A DNA stretch of 64,000 nt from CBDAQD01 sp965275905 (GTDB lineage Bacteria > Pseudomonadota > Alphaproteobacteria > Rhizobiales > JAJFHC01). The first letter of the stretch is position 1. Every line of letters begins with the position of its first letter. A program made the position numbers and the translations under genes. The notes under the pieces are model-generated. The model ran no database searches. It saw only the letters and a list, made by a program, of their open reading frames with translations, and was not told where the DNA came from. Where the stretch lies: the NCBI GenBank assembly GCA_965275905.1, contig CBDHYJ010000045.1, positions 1 through 64,000 of the forward strand. The letters run 5' to 3'. This document shows positions 47,035 to 55,276 of the stretch, in pieces.

Positions 47035-48295
47035 TCTCGACCTCCCCGTTCTCGCGGACATGCCAGGTCTGAACGCCATTGTTGTGATAAATCGAATTGG
47101 TGCCGCGCACCGCGCGCAACTCGTCCTTCGTCGGCTGCACATAGCCGGTTGAATCGATCGCCCGGGATTGAAGCAGCAGCGGTTTCCCGTCCCATTCGAA
47201 CTCGTAGTAGAATCGATGCAGGGCTTTCGGGAGACTTGGACCGTCAATACGCGCCTTGTGCCAGTTCTTCCCGCCATCGATGGACACGTCCACCCGCTCG
47301 ACCGTCCCGCGACCGGACCAGGCGAGCCCCGAGACGATCGTGAAACCTTTCTTGTGTTGATACGGCGCCTGAGGACTCGGATTGGTGATCACCGACTTGC
47401 AGTCCATTATCCAGGTAAACCGGCGTGCTTTGCCGTCCTCCATCAGGTCGGTGTATTTGGACGTCTCTTCGCGCGTGTGCCAGGGCATGTCGCCGACTTC
47501 GATGCGGCGTAGCCACTTGACCCACATGTTGCCCTCCCAGCCGGGGACAACGAGGCGCAGCGGATAGCCTTGTTCCGGGCGCAGTGCTTCGCCGTTCATC
47601 TTGAATGCGACGAGACAGTCGTCGAGTGCCTTCTCCAGCGGAACCGAGCGGTTCATGGCGGCGGCATCGGCACCCTCCGGCATAAGCCATTTGGCATTCG
47701 GCTTGAGTCCGGCCTCGTCCAGGATGACCTTGAGAGGAACGCCCGTGTACATGACGCAATGGACCATGCCATGCGTAAACTGGCATCCGTTGAGCTGCGC
47801 GCCACGCCATTCCATCCCGGAATTCGCCGCGCATTCGAGGAAAAAGATCCGGTTTTGCCGCGGAAACCGCTTGATGTCGTCCATCGTGAAAATCAGCGGC
47901 TTGTCCACAAGCCCGTTGATCATCAGCCTGTGATCCGCGGGATCGACCTCGGCGATGCCCGAGTGATGACGCTCAAAACAGAGGCCGTTGGGCGTTATGA
48001 TCCCGTCGAGTTCGTGCAAGGGTGTGAAATTGACTGAGCTCTCGGTCGATGCGGTCAGCCATCTGACATCACGCCTGACCACCTCCTTCTCGAACTCCGA
48101 CGGTGCCCCGTAAGGCCTGGCATCGACGCCGTCACCCAGAGACTTCGACCAATCCGGCACATTTGGAGGGAGATTTTCGCTGTTGCCCGCCGCACCGGCT
48201 CCAGCCGCATTGGCCAGCAGCGCCGCTCCGCCGGCGGCCGCTGAACCGAGCACTGCCCTGCGCGATAAAACAGATTTTTCCGGGGTCTTGTTCAT
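47018..48295 (-). CDS. soxC: Sulfane dehydrogenase molybdenum subunit SoxC
   Basis: A 425-residue sulfite oxidase family enzyme with a Tat signal (L-S-R-R-A-V-L-G-S, about residue 10). It removes six electrons from the SoxY-bound sulfane sulfur together with SoxD. The molybdenum-ligand cysteine is Cys 155 in F-L-E-C-A-A-N-S-G-M-E-W-R-G, and R-L-V-V-P-G-W-E-G-N-M-W-V-K-W lies in the cofactor domain; a dimerisation domain follows. It heads the soxCDEF unit, 36 bases from an SqrR-type box. Presence of soxCD means that thiosulfate can be oxidised fully to sulfate without sulfur globules. Confidence 0.95.
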   Translation of the reverse strand: MNKTPEKSVLSRRAVLGSAAAGGAALLANAAGAGAAGNSENLPPNVPDWSKSLGDGVDARPYGAPSEFEKEVVRRDVRWLTASTESSVNFTPLHELDGIITPNGLCFERHHSGIAEVDPADHRLMINGLVDKPLIFTMDDIKRFPRQNRIFFLECAANSGMEWRGAQLNGCQFTHGMVHCVMYTGVPLKVILDEAGLKPNAKWLMPEGADAAAMNRSVPLEKALDDCLVAFKMNGEALRPEQGYPLRLVVPGWEGNMWVKWLRRIEVGDMPWHTREETSKYTDLMEDGKARRFTWIMDCKSVITNPSPQAPYQHKKGFTIVSGLAWSGRGTVERVDVSIDGGKNWHKARIDGPSLPKALHRFYYEFEWDGKPLLLQSRAIDSTGYVQPTKDELRAVRGTNSIYHNNGVQTWHVRENGEVENVEVS

Positions 48296-48331
48296 TGCCC
48301 TGCTCGCATTTTTTGTCGGTGTATCAATTAT

Positions 48332-48347
48332 ATTCGCATTATTGAAT
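48332..48347. promoter_or_regulatory. SqrR/BigR-type operator upstream of soxC
   Basis: ATTC (48332-48335), GCATTATT, GAAT (48344-48347), extended to ATATTC and GAATAT arms. It lies 37 bases before the soxC start, in the 72-base gap after soxB, and implies a separate regulated promoter for soxCDEF. Confidence 0.78.
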
Positions 48348-48367
48348 ATATCAACACGGCAAGATGC

Positions 48368-50056
48368 CTAGACGCCGACGATCTTGATGGTGTCGTTCGG
48401 AACCACCCGGACCGGCGAATGCGCCTTGAGGTAACCTTCCACCACGTCCCAGATTGGCGGTCCTTCGGTGTTCTCGTTAATGCTCGCCCAGCCGGCGACC
48501 GCATACTCGCGACCCGGATCAACAGCCTCACCGGACTTCAGCATGGTCAGGTTCGAGATGCGTTTGCCGATGGACTGACCGGGGTCGATCGTGTAGCCGA
48601 GCCCGCCGACCCGAACCATGTCGCCACCCTGCTGGTAGTAGGGATCCGGATTGAAGAGATTGTCGGCAACGTCCTCGAGCACCTCCTTGAGGAACTTGCC
48701 GGTCATGTTGGTGCGATAAGCAGCCGGATAGGTCATCGCGCAGGCGTTGTAGAGATCCTCGACCGATATCTCCTGACCGGGAAGAAGACTTGGCCCCCAG
48801 CGGAACCCGGGCGAGAGGGCAATCTCCGCATCGCGCACCTCCAGAAGCGCATCGCAGATGAGGTCGTCGATGGTGCCGTTGAAGTTGCCGCGGCGATAGA
48901 GCAGGTTCTCCGTTCTGCCGACCACGCGCCCCAACTCCGTTTCGAATGGAGCGCGCACCTTCTTCACAAGGGCGGTCATCTCGGGATCCGGCTCGATGAC
49001 GTCGGAGAAGATCGGAATCAGACGATATCGGTAATCCCGCAAACCATCGGCACCGACGTCGAGATCGATCCGCGATACGAATTTTCCGTTCGAGCCGCTC
49101 GCGATGAGGAGTGTCTTGCCGACCTGGAGCGGTTTCGGGATCGCGTCATGGGTATGACCGCACAGGATGATGTCGATTCCTTCGACCTGGCGGGCCAGTT
49201 TCCGGTCCACATCGAATCCGTTGTGCGAGAGCAGGACGACGAGCTGGGCGCCCCCGTCCCGCGCGGCCGCGATCTGCTTCTTGATCTCGTCTTCACGGAT
49301 GCCGAACGACCAGTTCGGAAACATCCACCGCGGGTTTGCAATCGGCGTATAGGGGAACGCTTGTCCGATCACGGCGATCCTGGCGCCGCCGCGTTCGAAC
49401 ATCTTGATCGCGTCGAAGGCCGGTTCTTCCCACTCATTGTCAAAAATGTTCGCGCCGAGGAACGCGAACGGCAGGTCGTCGACAATCTCTCTGACGCGCT
49501 CCGCTCCAAGGGTGAATTCCCAGTGACCGGTCATGGCATCCGGCTTCAGGGCATTCATCACCTCGACCATGTCCGCGCCGTTTGTCTTGAGCGAGGTATA
49601 GCTGCCCTGCCAGGTGTCGCCGCCGTCGAGGAACAGCGTCCGGTCAGGCCGTTCAGCCCGGATGGCTTTCACCACCGTCGCGATCCGGTCCATACCGCCC
49701 ATGCGTCCGTACTGTCTGGCCAGTGAGGCAAAGCCTTCCGACTGCAGCGCGTAGGCCTCCGGAGAACCGCTTTCGATACCGTAATGCTTCAGGAAGTCGT
49801 CACCGGTCAGATGCGGCGGCTTTCCTTCAGCCTCGCCTACGCCAAGATTGACTGAGGGCTCACGGAACCAGACCGGCATCAGCTGAGCATGGATGTCCGT
49901 AAGATGGGCAATGGTCACATTGCCGAATGGCGCGAACGACAGGAGATCGGCCTGCGAGATTTTCTGCTGTGCTGCCAGGGAGGTCCATGGCGCCGATCCG
50001 CCGTAAATGGCAGCAAGCGCCCCCACGGCCTGCATGAACTCTCTGCGTGATAGCAT
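48368..50056 (-). CDS. soxB: Thiosulfohydrolase SoxB
   Basis: A 562-residue periplasmic dimanganese hydrolase that releases sulfate from the SoxY-bound thiosulfonate. A Tat signal (L-S-R-R-E-F-M-Q-A) is followed by the 5'-nucleotidase-like metal motifs H-L-T-D-I-H-A-Q, F-L-D-G-G-D-T-W-Q-G-S, M-T-G-H-W-E-F (the SoxB form of the N-H-[DE] motif) and C-G-H-T-H-D. The C-terminal domain has N-M-T-G-K-F-L-K-E. It follows soxA by 93 bases and ends the soxXYZAB set before a new promoter for soxC. Confidence 0.95.
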   Translation of the reverse strand: MLSRREFMQAVGALAAIYGGSAPWTSLAAQQKISQADLLSFAPFGNVTIAHLTDIHAQLMPVWFREPSVNLGVGEAEGKPPHLTGDDFLKHYGIESGSPEAYALQSEGFASLARQYGRMGGMDRIATVVKAIRAERPDRTLFLDGGDTWQGSYTSLKTNGADMVEVMNALKPDAMTGHWEFTLGAERVREIVDDLPFAFLGANIFDNEWEEPAFDAIKMFERGGARIAVIGQAFPYTPIANPRWMFPNWSFGIREDEIKKQIAAARDGGAQLVVLLSHNGFDVDRKLARQVEGIDIILCGHTHDAIPKPLQVGKTLLIASGSNGKFVSRIDLDVGADGLRDYRYRLIPIFSDVIEPDPEMTALVKKVRAPFETELGRVVGRTENLLYRRGNFNGTIDDLICDALLEVRDAEIALSPGFRWGPSLLPGQEISVEDLYNACAMTYPAAYRTNMTGKFLKEVLEDVADNLFNPDPYYQQGGDMVRVGGLGYTIDPGQSIGKRISNLTMLKSGEAVDPGREYAVAGWASINENTEGPPIWDVVEGYLKAHSPVRVVPNDTIKIVGV

Positions 50057-50149
50057 GTGACTATCCTGTAATTGCGACCAGAGCGCACCTGTCCCGTCGA
50101 CCGGGCCGCTTATCCAGCCCGGTGAAACCCGCCCGAAATCCGAAGTGAC

Positions 50150-50995
50150 CTACTGCCGGACCGCGGGAGCCTCGACTTGCAGTCCCTTGCCGCGTTGCGC
50201 CAGGTAGATCTCGAGCGCAACGAATTCATCCGATCCCGGATTGAACGGCGTGGCCCGGATGTTCCGCATGCACCCCTTGAACCGGCGGTGCAGCGACCCG
50301 AGTTTCTGCCATTTCAGACGATAGGTCGGAAAGCCGTTGGACTGGCCCTGGCTGAGATGATCAGCACGGATGTACTTGCCGTAGTTGTCCTCGTGACAGT
50401 TTGCACAGGACATGTCGAGCTGCCCGACACGGGTGTAGTAGATCTCCTTGCCCTTTTCCGCCCAGGCCTTCATCGGACCGTCGGACTGAACGTTGACCGG
50501 CATGCCGCGCGACTGGTTGCGGACATAGGCGGTCATCGCGAGCATCTGGCTGGACTCCCACTTCCACTTTTCCGCACCCATGTTTTCGGTGCGGCAGTTG
50601 TTCACGCGCTGCTGCAGTGTCAGCGGGCGCTTCAGCTTGGCATCCCATTTCGGCATTTGCGCCCCGACACCCTTCATCGAGTCCGCAGCATCGTTATGGC
50701 ATGTGCCACAGGACTTCCCGGCTTTGCCGTCAACTGTTGACCAGAGTTCTTCGCCCTGCTCGACCCAGAGAAAGCCGGGGTTGTCGAAGTCGTCCTGCTG
50801 CAGCGCCTGGGTTTCAGGAGACCGGAAGTGCCATCCCGAAATCAGCTCCCCCAGGGGATGATCCTTGGATGGCGGCTCCGCCTTGACCGCTGTGACGCCT
50901 TCCGGCAGCGACTCGCCCGAAATCGCGAAACCGGCTGAGGCAAACACCACGACAGCCGCCGCGGCCGCCAGTCCGGAATTGGCTGTTACCTTCAT
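50150..50995 (-). CDS. soxA: Diheme cytochrome c subunit SoxA
   Basis: A 281-residue periplasmic protein with a signal peptide of about 26 residues. SoxA with SoxX joins thiosulfate oxidatively to the SoxY carrier cysteine. Heme sites are C96-G-T-C-H and C197-A-N-C-H; the active cysteine ligand is Cys 242 in F-K-G-C-M-R-N-I-R-A-T-P. Thus this is a diheme SoxA of the alphaproteobacterial type. It follows soxZ by 55 bases. Confidence 0.95.
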   Translation of the reverse strand: MKVTANSGLAAAAAVVVFASAGFAISGESLPEGVTAVKAEPPSKDHPLGELISGWHFRSPETQALQQDDFDNPGFLWVEQGEELWSTVDGKAGKSCGTCHNDAADSMKGVGAQMPKWDAKLKRPLTLQQRVNNCRTENMGAEKWKWESSQMLAMTAYVRNQSRGMPVNVQSDGPMKAWAEKGKEIYYTRVGQLDMSCANCHEDNYGKYIRADHLSQGQSNGFPTYRLKWQKLGSLHRRFKGCMRNIRATPFNPGSDEFVALEIYLAQRGKGLQVEAPAVRQ

Positions 50996-51050
50996 TGTGC
51001 TTTTCCTTCCCCTGCCGCGACCTGTTGTCCGGTCGCTGGCATGCCAAACG

Positions 51051-51380
51051 TCAGTTGACTGTCAGCTTCGATTTTTTCGAGTACTGCTCACCGTTGTCGT
51101 CAGCCCATACGAATTCGAATTCACCGGATTTTTCGGCTTTCATCGAAAACTGGAAATACGGATTTGCTGAAATCGCAGGATCGATGTCGACGGAGAAAAT
51201 CTCCTCGCCGTCGAACTTTGCGACGAACTTGTTGATGATCTGCCGCGGGATCATTTCGCCGGTCTTGCGGTCTTTGCGCAGTCCGGTCTCCATCTTGTGC
51301 GAGATCAGCGTTTTGATGGTTACGACTTCGCCCTTGTCCGCTTTCTTGGGCGCTTTAACGCGTGGTTTTGGCTTTGCCAT
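51051..51380 (-). CDS. soxZ: Sulfur carrier complex subunit SoxZ
   Basis: The 109-residue protein has the SoxZ core K-T-L-I-S-H-K-M-E-T-G, I-I-N-K-F-V-A-K-F-D-G and N-P-Y-F-Q-F-S-M-K-A, an immunoglobulin-like fold without cysteine. It has no signal peptide and is exported bound to SoxY. SoxY and SoxZ together carry the sulfur intermediates from enzyme to enzyme. The N-terminus is lysine-rich. It follows soxY by 22 bases. Confidence 0.96.
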   Translation of the reverse strand: MAKPKPRVKAPKKADKGEVVTIKTLISHKMETGLRKDRKTGEMIPRQIINKFVAKFDGEEIFSVDIDPAISANPYFQFSMKAEKSGEFEFVWADDNGEQYSKKSKLTVN

Positions 51381-51402
51381 GATTCACTCCTCGTTGCGCC
51401 GA

Positions 51403-51855
51403 TCAGCCGCCGCAGCCGCCGATTGTGACCTTCACCTGTCGCTTGACCATGTGGAACGACCCGTCCGAAAGCTCCGCCACCGCGATCACGTTCTGGGTTT
51501 TCGCGAGCCGCATCCGTGAAGACGCTTCGGCGACCCCGCTCAGCGGAGAGAAGTTGAATGTCGCGACCTCCGGCCGGGGATTGCCTTCCGAAACGATGAT
51601 CACGCGCTTGACGTAGTCGTCGGCGGTCATCGGACTATCGACGGAGATCGACAACGGCACCGTATTGCCGTTTTCCGCGATCTCGGGCATCGACAGGGTG
51701 ACCTTCCCTTCAGCGGCCGCCTTGCCGCCGGTGAATTTGTCGATCACCGCCTGCGACCCGTTGGCCTCCGCCAGGGCGAGTGATGGGTAAAATGCTGCTG
51801 CTGCGGTTGCGGCCGCTCCAAGAGCCAGTGTGTCTCTGCGTGTAAGGACTTTCAT
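51403..51855 (-). CDS. soxY: Sulfur carrier subunit SoxY
   Basis: The 150-residue protein has a Tat signal (L-T-R-R-D-T-L-A-L-G-A) and ends in the G-G-C-G-G carrier motif; Cys 148 holds the sulfur adduct. Upstream of it lie the typical V-P-L-S-I-S-V-D-S-P-M and F-N-F-S-P-L-S-G-V-A-E segments. The carrier works as a heterodimer with SoxZ, encoded next. It begins 11 bases after soxX. Confidence 0.96.
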   Translation of the reverse strand: MKVLTRRDTLALGAAATAAAAFYPSLALAEANGSQAVIDKFTGGKAAAEGKVTLSMPEIAENGNTVPLSISVDSPMTADDYVKRVIIVSEGNPRPEVATFNFSPLSGVAEASSRMRLAKTQNVIAVAELSDGSFHMVKRQVKVTIGGCGG

Positions 51856-51866
51856 GGCGGTTATCC

Positions 51867-52337
51867 CTATTCCTTGAGAGTCAAAAGATAAGCGATGATG
51901 TCTTCGACCTGCTGGCCGGACAGAATCGTCTTGCCCTTGAACTTCTTCGCGATCCGGGCGCCGGAGTCGACCAGATAGAAGCCGGGCATAATGGTCTGCT
52001 CGCCGAAAACGGCCTTCGAGTTTACGAGAATTGCGCGCAGTTCAGGCACGGAGTAGCGGCCCGCGACGCCGTCGAGCGCTGGGCCGACCTCTCCGTGGAA
52101 CGGTTTGTCCGCCATGTCCTTATTGGCGTGACAGGCCAGGCAGTTGCCGAGTTTGCGGTTGGCGAACCATTTCTTTCCGTCGGCGGCGCTACCCTCCGTT
52201 CCCGTCAGCGACGCCTTGACCTCAATATCGTCGAACTTGACTTGTTCCGGGGCTAGAGTGCCGGCCAGCGCAAGATTTGCCGTGGCGATAACGACGACAG
52301 CCGCGCAACCCGCAATTCGTTTGAATGCGTGGATCAT
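51867..52337 (-). CDS. soxX: Monoheme cytochrome c subunit SoxX
   Basis: ATG 52337 gives 156 residues; the frame stays open to 52442 but upstream residues overlap the operator. A signal peptide (about 25 residues) precedes the cytochrome domain with C66-L-A-C-H70 and a probable methionine ligand in T-I-M-P-G-F-Y. SoxX accepts electrons from SoxA during coupling of thiosulfate to SoxY. It is the first gene of soxXYZAB, 112 bases downstream of an SqrR-type box. Confidence 0.94.
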   Translation of the reverse strand: MIHAFKRIAGCAAVVVIATANLALAGTLAPEQVKFDDIEVKASLTGTEGSAADGKKWFANRKLGNCLACHANKDMADKPFHGEVGPALDGVAGRYSVPELRAILVNSKAVFGEQTIMPGFYLVDSGARIAKKFKGKTILSGQQVEDIIAYLLTLKE

Positions 52338-52449
52338 TCCAGTGGTTCCCTCCGTCCTTTTGCGCCTGCCGATCATCATTTTTGGATCGTTCGTGCCGGT
52401 CAGACGCACAAGAAGACTGGCAGAGATAAAAGTCGAAATCAATAGGTAT

Positions 52450-52465
52450 ATTCGAATAATTGAAT
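52450..52465. promoter_or_regulatory. SqrR/BigR-type operator upstream of soxX
   Basis: ATTC (52450-52453), GAATAATT, GAAT (52462-52465). It lies in the 161-base gap between soxV and soxX, before the soxXYZAB genes, and matches ATTC-N8-GAAT exactly. Confidence 0.75.
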
Positions 52466-52498
52466 GAACGGTGGCCGATATCAGCGGCTGAACGGCAT

Positions 52499-53236
52499 TC
52501 AGCCGATACGGCCGAGCGTCGGCCAGTATTCCAGAATGAAGTTGGCGATCCGGTTCATGCTTCCGGTTATGAACAGAAGCCCGGTTAGCACCAGAAAGCC
52601 GCCCATGATTTTCTCGACCGAGCCCAGATGAGCGCGAAACCGGACCATGAAGCGCATGAACGCTCCGGAGAACGCGGCGGCGGCGAGAAACGGCACGCCG
52701 ATACCTAACGAATAGGCTGAAAGCAGCGCGATTCCCTGCGCCACATTTTCCTGCGCTCCCGCGGTGAACAGGATCGCTGCAAGCACAGGTCCGACGCAGG
52801 GCGTCCAGCCGAATGCGAAGGCCAGTCCCATGACAAACGCACCGGGCAAACCGACAGGTTTGCGCTGCACATCGACCCTGGCTTCGCGGTAAAGCAGGCC
52901 GATCCGGAGCAGGCCGAGGAAATGCAACCCCATGAGGATAATAAGCGCGCCGGCCAGCATGGAAAGCCAGCGCATGTGCCCCTGCACGAATTGCCCAAGC
53001 CAGGTTGCACTGGCTCCGAAAGAGACGAAGATGATCGTGAACCCGGTAACAAAGGCGAGCGCTGAGGCAAAGATGCGAAGGTTGACGAGCGGCGGCGCAC
53101 GGTCGTCCTGAAACTCGGAAATACTCACGCCGGCGAGATAGCAGAGATAGGGCGGCACGATCGGGAGAACGCAGGGTGAAACGAAGGACAGGATTCCCGC
53201 CGCGAACGCTGCACCTATGCTGACGTTGAAATCCAA
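52499..53236 (-). CDS. soxV: CcdA-type thiol-disulfide transmembrane carrier SoxV
   Basis: A 245-residue protein with six membrane helices. I start it at TTG 53236 (L-D-F-N-V-S-I-G), as in CcdA homologues; the frame continues upstream across the operator to 53305. The two redox cysteines are in S-P-C-V-L-P-I-V-P-P-Y (residue 22) and W-T-P-C-V-G-P-V. SoxV moves electrons from cytoplasmic thioredoxin to periplasmic SoxW or SoxS. It is divergent from soxS, with one SqrR-type box between them. Confidence 0.9.
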   Translation of the reverse strand: MDFNVSIGAAFAAGILSFVSPCVLPIVPPYLCYLAGVSISEFQDDRAPPLVNLRIFASALAFVTGFTIIFVSFGASATWLGQFVQGHMRWLSMLAGALIILMGLHFLGLLRIGLLYREARVDVQRKPVGLPGAFVMGLAFAFGWTPCVGPVLAAILFTAGAQENVAQGIALLSAYSLGIGVPFLAAAAFSGAFMRFMVRFRAHLGSVEKIMGGFLVLTGLLFITGSMNRIANFILEYWPTLGRIG

Positions 53237-53265
53237 AGCCCTCGCCTTTCGTTGCCGGATCGTAT

Positions 53266-53281
53266 ATTCATATAATGCAAT
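53266..53281. promoter_or_regulatory. SqrR/BigR-type operator between soxV and soxS
   Basis: ATTC (53266-53269), ATATAATG, CAAT (53278-53281): one mismatch to ATTC-N8-GAAT. It sits in the 72-base gap between the divergent soxV and soxS starts, about 30 bases from each, where one bound repressor could control both directions. Confidence 0.65.
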
Positions 53282-53308
53282 ATTCGAGAACCGACATCCG
53301 ATCAACCG

Positions 53309-53683
53309 ATGAGCCGCTTACCGATCCTCCTGGCCGCGTTCTTGTTCAGTGCCGCCGTGCCGGCCCGCGCCGCGGAGCTGGTCATGGTCGAGCAGCATGC
53401 ATGCGAGTGGTGCGAGACCTGGAACGAGGAAGTCGGCGGGATCTACGGGAAGACTCCCGAAGGCAAGACGGCGCCCTTGAGAAGGATCAACATTCACGAT
53501 CCCCTTCCGGCCGATCTCGCCTATCTTTCAGGGCTCGTTTTCACGCCGACCTTCGTGCTTGTTGACAAGGGCAGGGAGATCGGGCGAATCCAGGGATATC
53601 CTGGAGAGGATTTCTTCTGGGGCCTGCTGCAGCAGCTGCTCGGCAAGGCGGGGATCAAGACCGGGCAGCCGGATACCGGCTAG
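53309..53683 (+). CDS. soxS: Periplasmic thioredoxin-like protein SoxS
   Basis: The 124-residue protein has a signal peptide (about 21 residues, ending A-R-A-A) and a short thioredoxin-like domain with C32-E-W-C35 and T-P-T-F-V-L-V-D. In Paracoccus SoxS reactivates SoxYZ by reducing its carrier cysteine. Gene order soxS-regulator matches the Paracoccus soxRS pair, though in opposite order. It is divergent from soxV and followed by the regulator gene after 34 bases. Confidence 0.9.
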   Translation: MSRLPILLAAFLFSAAVPARAAELVMVEQHACEWCETWNEEVGGIYGKTPEGKTAPLRRINIHDPLPADLAYLSGLVFTPTFVLVDKGREIGRIQGYPGEDFFWGLLQQLLGKAGIKTGQPDTG

Positions 53684-53717
53684 TACGGCATCGAACGATT
53701 TGAAGAGGATTGCACGT

Positions 53718-54059
53718 ATGGACATCTCTGCAGCGCTTATGGAGGAAGGCCGGCACGAAGCCATGGCCGAAAGCGCCAAGGCAGCCTGCGACCTGCTGCG
53801 TGGACTGGCCAATGAGACCCGTTTGATGATCCTGTGCATGCTGGCCGAAGGGGAGAAGTCGGTCGGCGAACTGGAAGCCCTGCTGAATTTGCGGCAGCCG
53901 GCGGTTTCCCAGCAACTTGCGCGACTGAGGGCCGACCGCCTGGTGAAAACCCGGCGCGAAGGCCAGACGATCTACTATGCCCTTGGCAGTGACGAGGCCC
54001 ACAAGGTCATCAGTGTGCTCTACGACCTCTACTGCAAGGATGCGGAAAGCTGCTCCTGA
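53718..54059 (+). CDS. sqrR: ArsR family persulfide-responsive repressor (SqrR/BigR/SoxR type)
   Basis: ATG 53718 gives 113 residues with a winged helix: S-V-G-E-L-E-A-L-L-N-L-R-Q-P-A-V-S-Q-Q-L-A-R-L is the recognition part. Cys 40 (R-L-M-I-L-C-M-L) and Cys 106 (L-Y-D-L-Y-C-K-D) are 66 residues apart, the same spacing as the tetrasulfide-forming cysteines 41 and 107 of R. capsulatus SqrR and their equivalents in BigR. Extra cysteines are at 24 and 112. In such proteins persulfide joins the two cysteines and releases DNA. Four matching palindromes in this cluster are its likely targets. The Paracoccus name would be soxR. Confidence 0.93.
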   Translation: MDISAALMEEGRHEAMAESAKAACDLLRGLANETRLMILCMLAEGEKSVGELEALLNLRQPAVSQQLARLRADRLVKTRREGQTIYYALGSDEAHKVISVLYDLYCKDAESCS

Positions 54060-54085
54060 AGCAGCGGTGTCAACCCTGGTGAGAC

Positions 54086-55189
54086 ATGGATGCGATTTCA
54101 ACGCCGGTACTTCTTTCGCTCGCCGGACTGGTGTTGGGCATCGTCATGGGCGCGACCGCACGCGCCGGCCGGTTCTGCACGTTCGGCGCGGTTGAGGACT
54201 ACATACTTGCCCGAAAGACCCTCCGGCTGAAAGCATGGGCTTTGGCTATAGCGGTTGCCATGATCTGTGTGCAGGTCATGCACCACTTCGGCGTGGCCCG
54301 GATCGATCAGGTCTTTTATCTCGGGCCCAGCATCGGCATCGCGGGCTCGATAGCCGGCGGGCTCTTGTTCGGCCTCGGCATGGCGATGGTCGGCACCTGC
54401 GGCTACGGCATTATTGTCAGGATGGCCGGTGGTGATCTTAAAGCGCTGTCTAGCTTCATGGTCCTCGGTTTTGCCGGTTACATGACCGCGCGCGGCCTCA
54501 CTTCACTCGTGAAGGTCTACACAGTCGACGCGCTTGCGATCGACGCCGGCGTGATCAACGGACAGGGCGTCCCGCACTTTGTTGCCTGGGCGACCGGTGT
54601 GCCGGCGGAGCATCTCTGGCTGCCCGCGGGATTGCTGATCGGCGGGGCAATCATCGCCTATTGCCTGCGAGACGAGGAATTCCGCAACAGTCGCCGCGAC
54701 GTGACTTCCGGCATTCTGATCGGGCTGGCCGTTGCCGGAGGCTTTCTGGCAACCGGTGTAATCGGCGCGGACCCCTTCGACGAGATTCGTGTCCAGTCCC
54801 TGACCTACGTTCTGCCGCTCGGCGAAACCCTCGTCTGGCTCATGACGTTCACCGGATCCTCACTCACATTCGCCGTCGCAGTCGTGCTCGGCACACTCGG
54901 CGGCGCGATGGTCGTGGCCGTCTACCGCGGCGAAGTGCACTGGGAAGGATTCGAGGACATGCGGGAGATGCGCCGCCACATGCTGGGCGCCGCCGCAATG
55001 GGTGCGGGCGGTGTCACCGCCCTCGGGTGCACGGTCGGTCAGGGCATTTCCGGTGTGTCGACGCTTGCCGTGTCGCCAATGATCACCCTTGCCTCGATAT
55101 TCGCCGGTGCCACCTTCGGCCTGCACTGGCTGCTGACCGGCAGCCCGAAGGAAGCCTGGGAGGCATTGTTCCCGGGCCGGGTTGCCTGA
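54086..55189 (+). CDS. soxT: YeeE/YedE family thiosulfate or sulfur transporter SoxT
   Basis: A 367-residue membrane protein with about nine to ten hydrophobic segments and the family's cysteine motifs G-R-F-C-T-F-G-A, G-T-C-G-Y-G and G-C-T-V-G-Q-G-I-S-G. TsuA/YeeE proteins take up thiosulfate through these cysteines; SoxT homologues in sox clusters are thought to import a sulfur compound that serves as signal or substrate. It follows the sqrR gene by 26 bases and is likely in the same transcript with soxS and sqrR. Confidence 0.92.
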   Translation: MDAISTPVLLSLAGLVLGIVMGATARAGRFCTFGAVEDYILARKTLRLKAWALAIAVAMICVQVMHHFGVARIDQVFYLGPSIGIAGSIAGGLLFGLGMAMVGTCGYGIIVRMAGGDLKALSSFMVLGFAGYMTARGLTSLVKVYTVDALAIDAGVINGQGVPHFVAWATGVPAEHLWLPAGLLIGGAIIAYCLRDEEFRNSRRDVTSGILIGLAVAGGFLATGVIGADPFDEIRVQSLTYVLPLGETLVWLMTFTGSSLTFAVAVVLGTLGGAMVVAVYRGEVHWEGFEDMREMRRHMLGAAAMGAGGVTALGCTVGQGISGVSTLAVSPMITLASIFAGATFGLHWLLTGSPKEAWEALFPGRVA

Positions 55190-55276
55190 CATCACTAAAC
55201 TGATCCTGGCCCTGATTTCGGCACCGGCAACCCGGCATTTCCGAATGCAGGGCGGTGAGTACGGTCCGCGGCGCAG

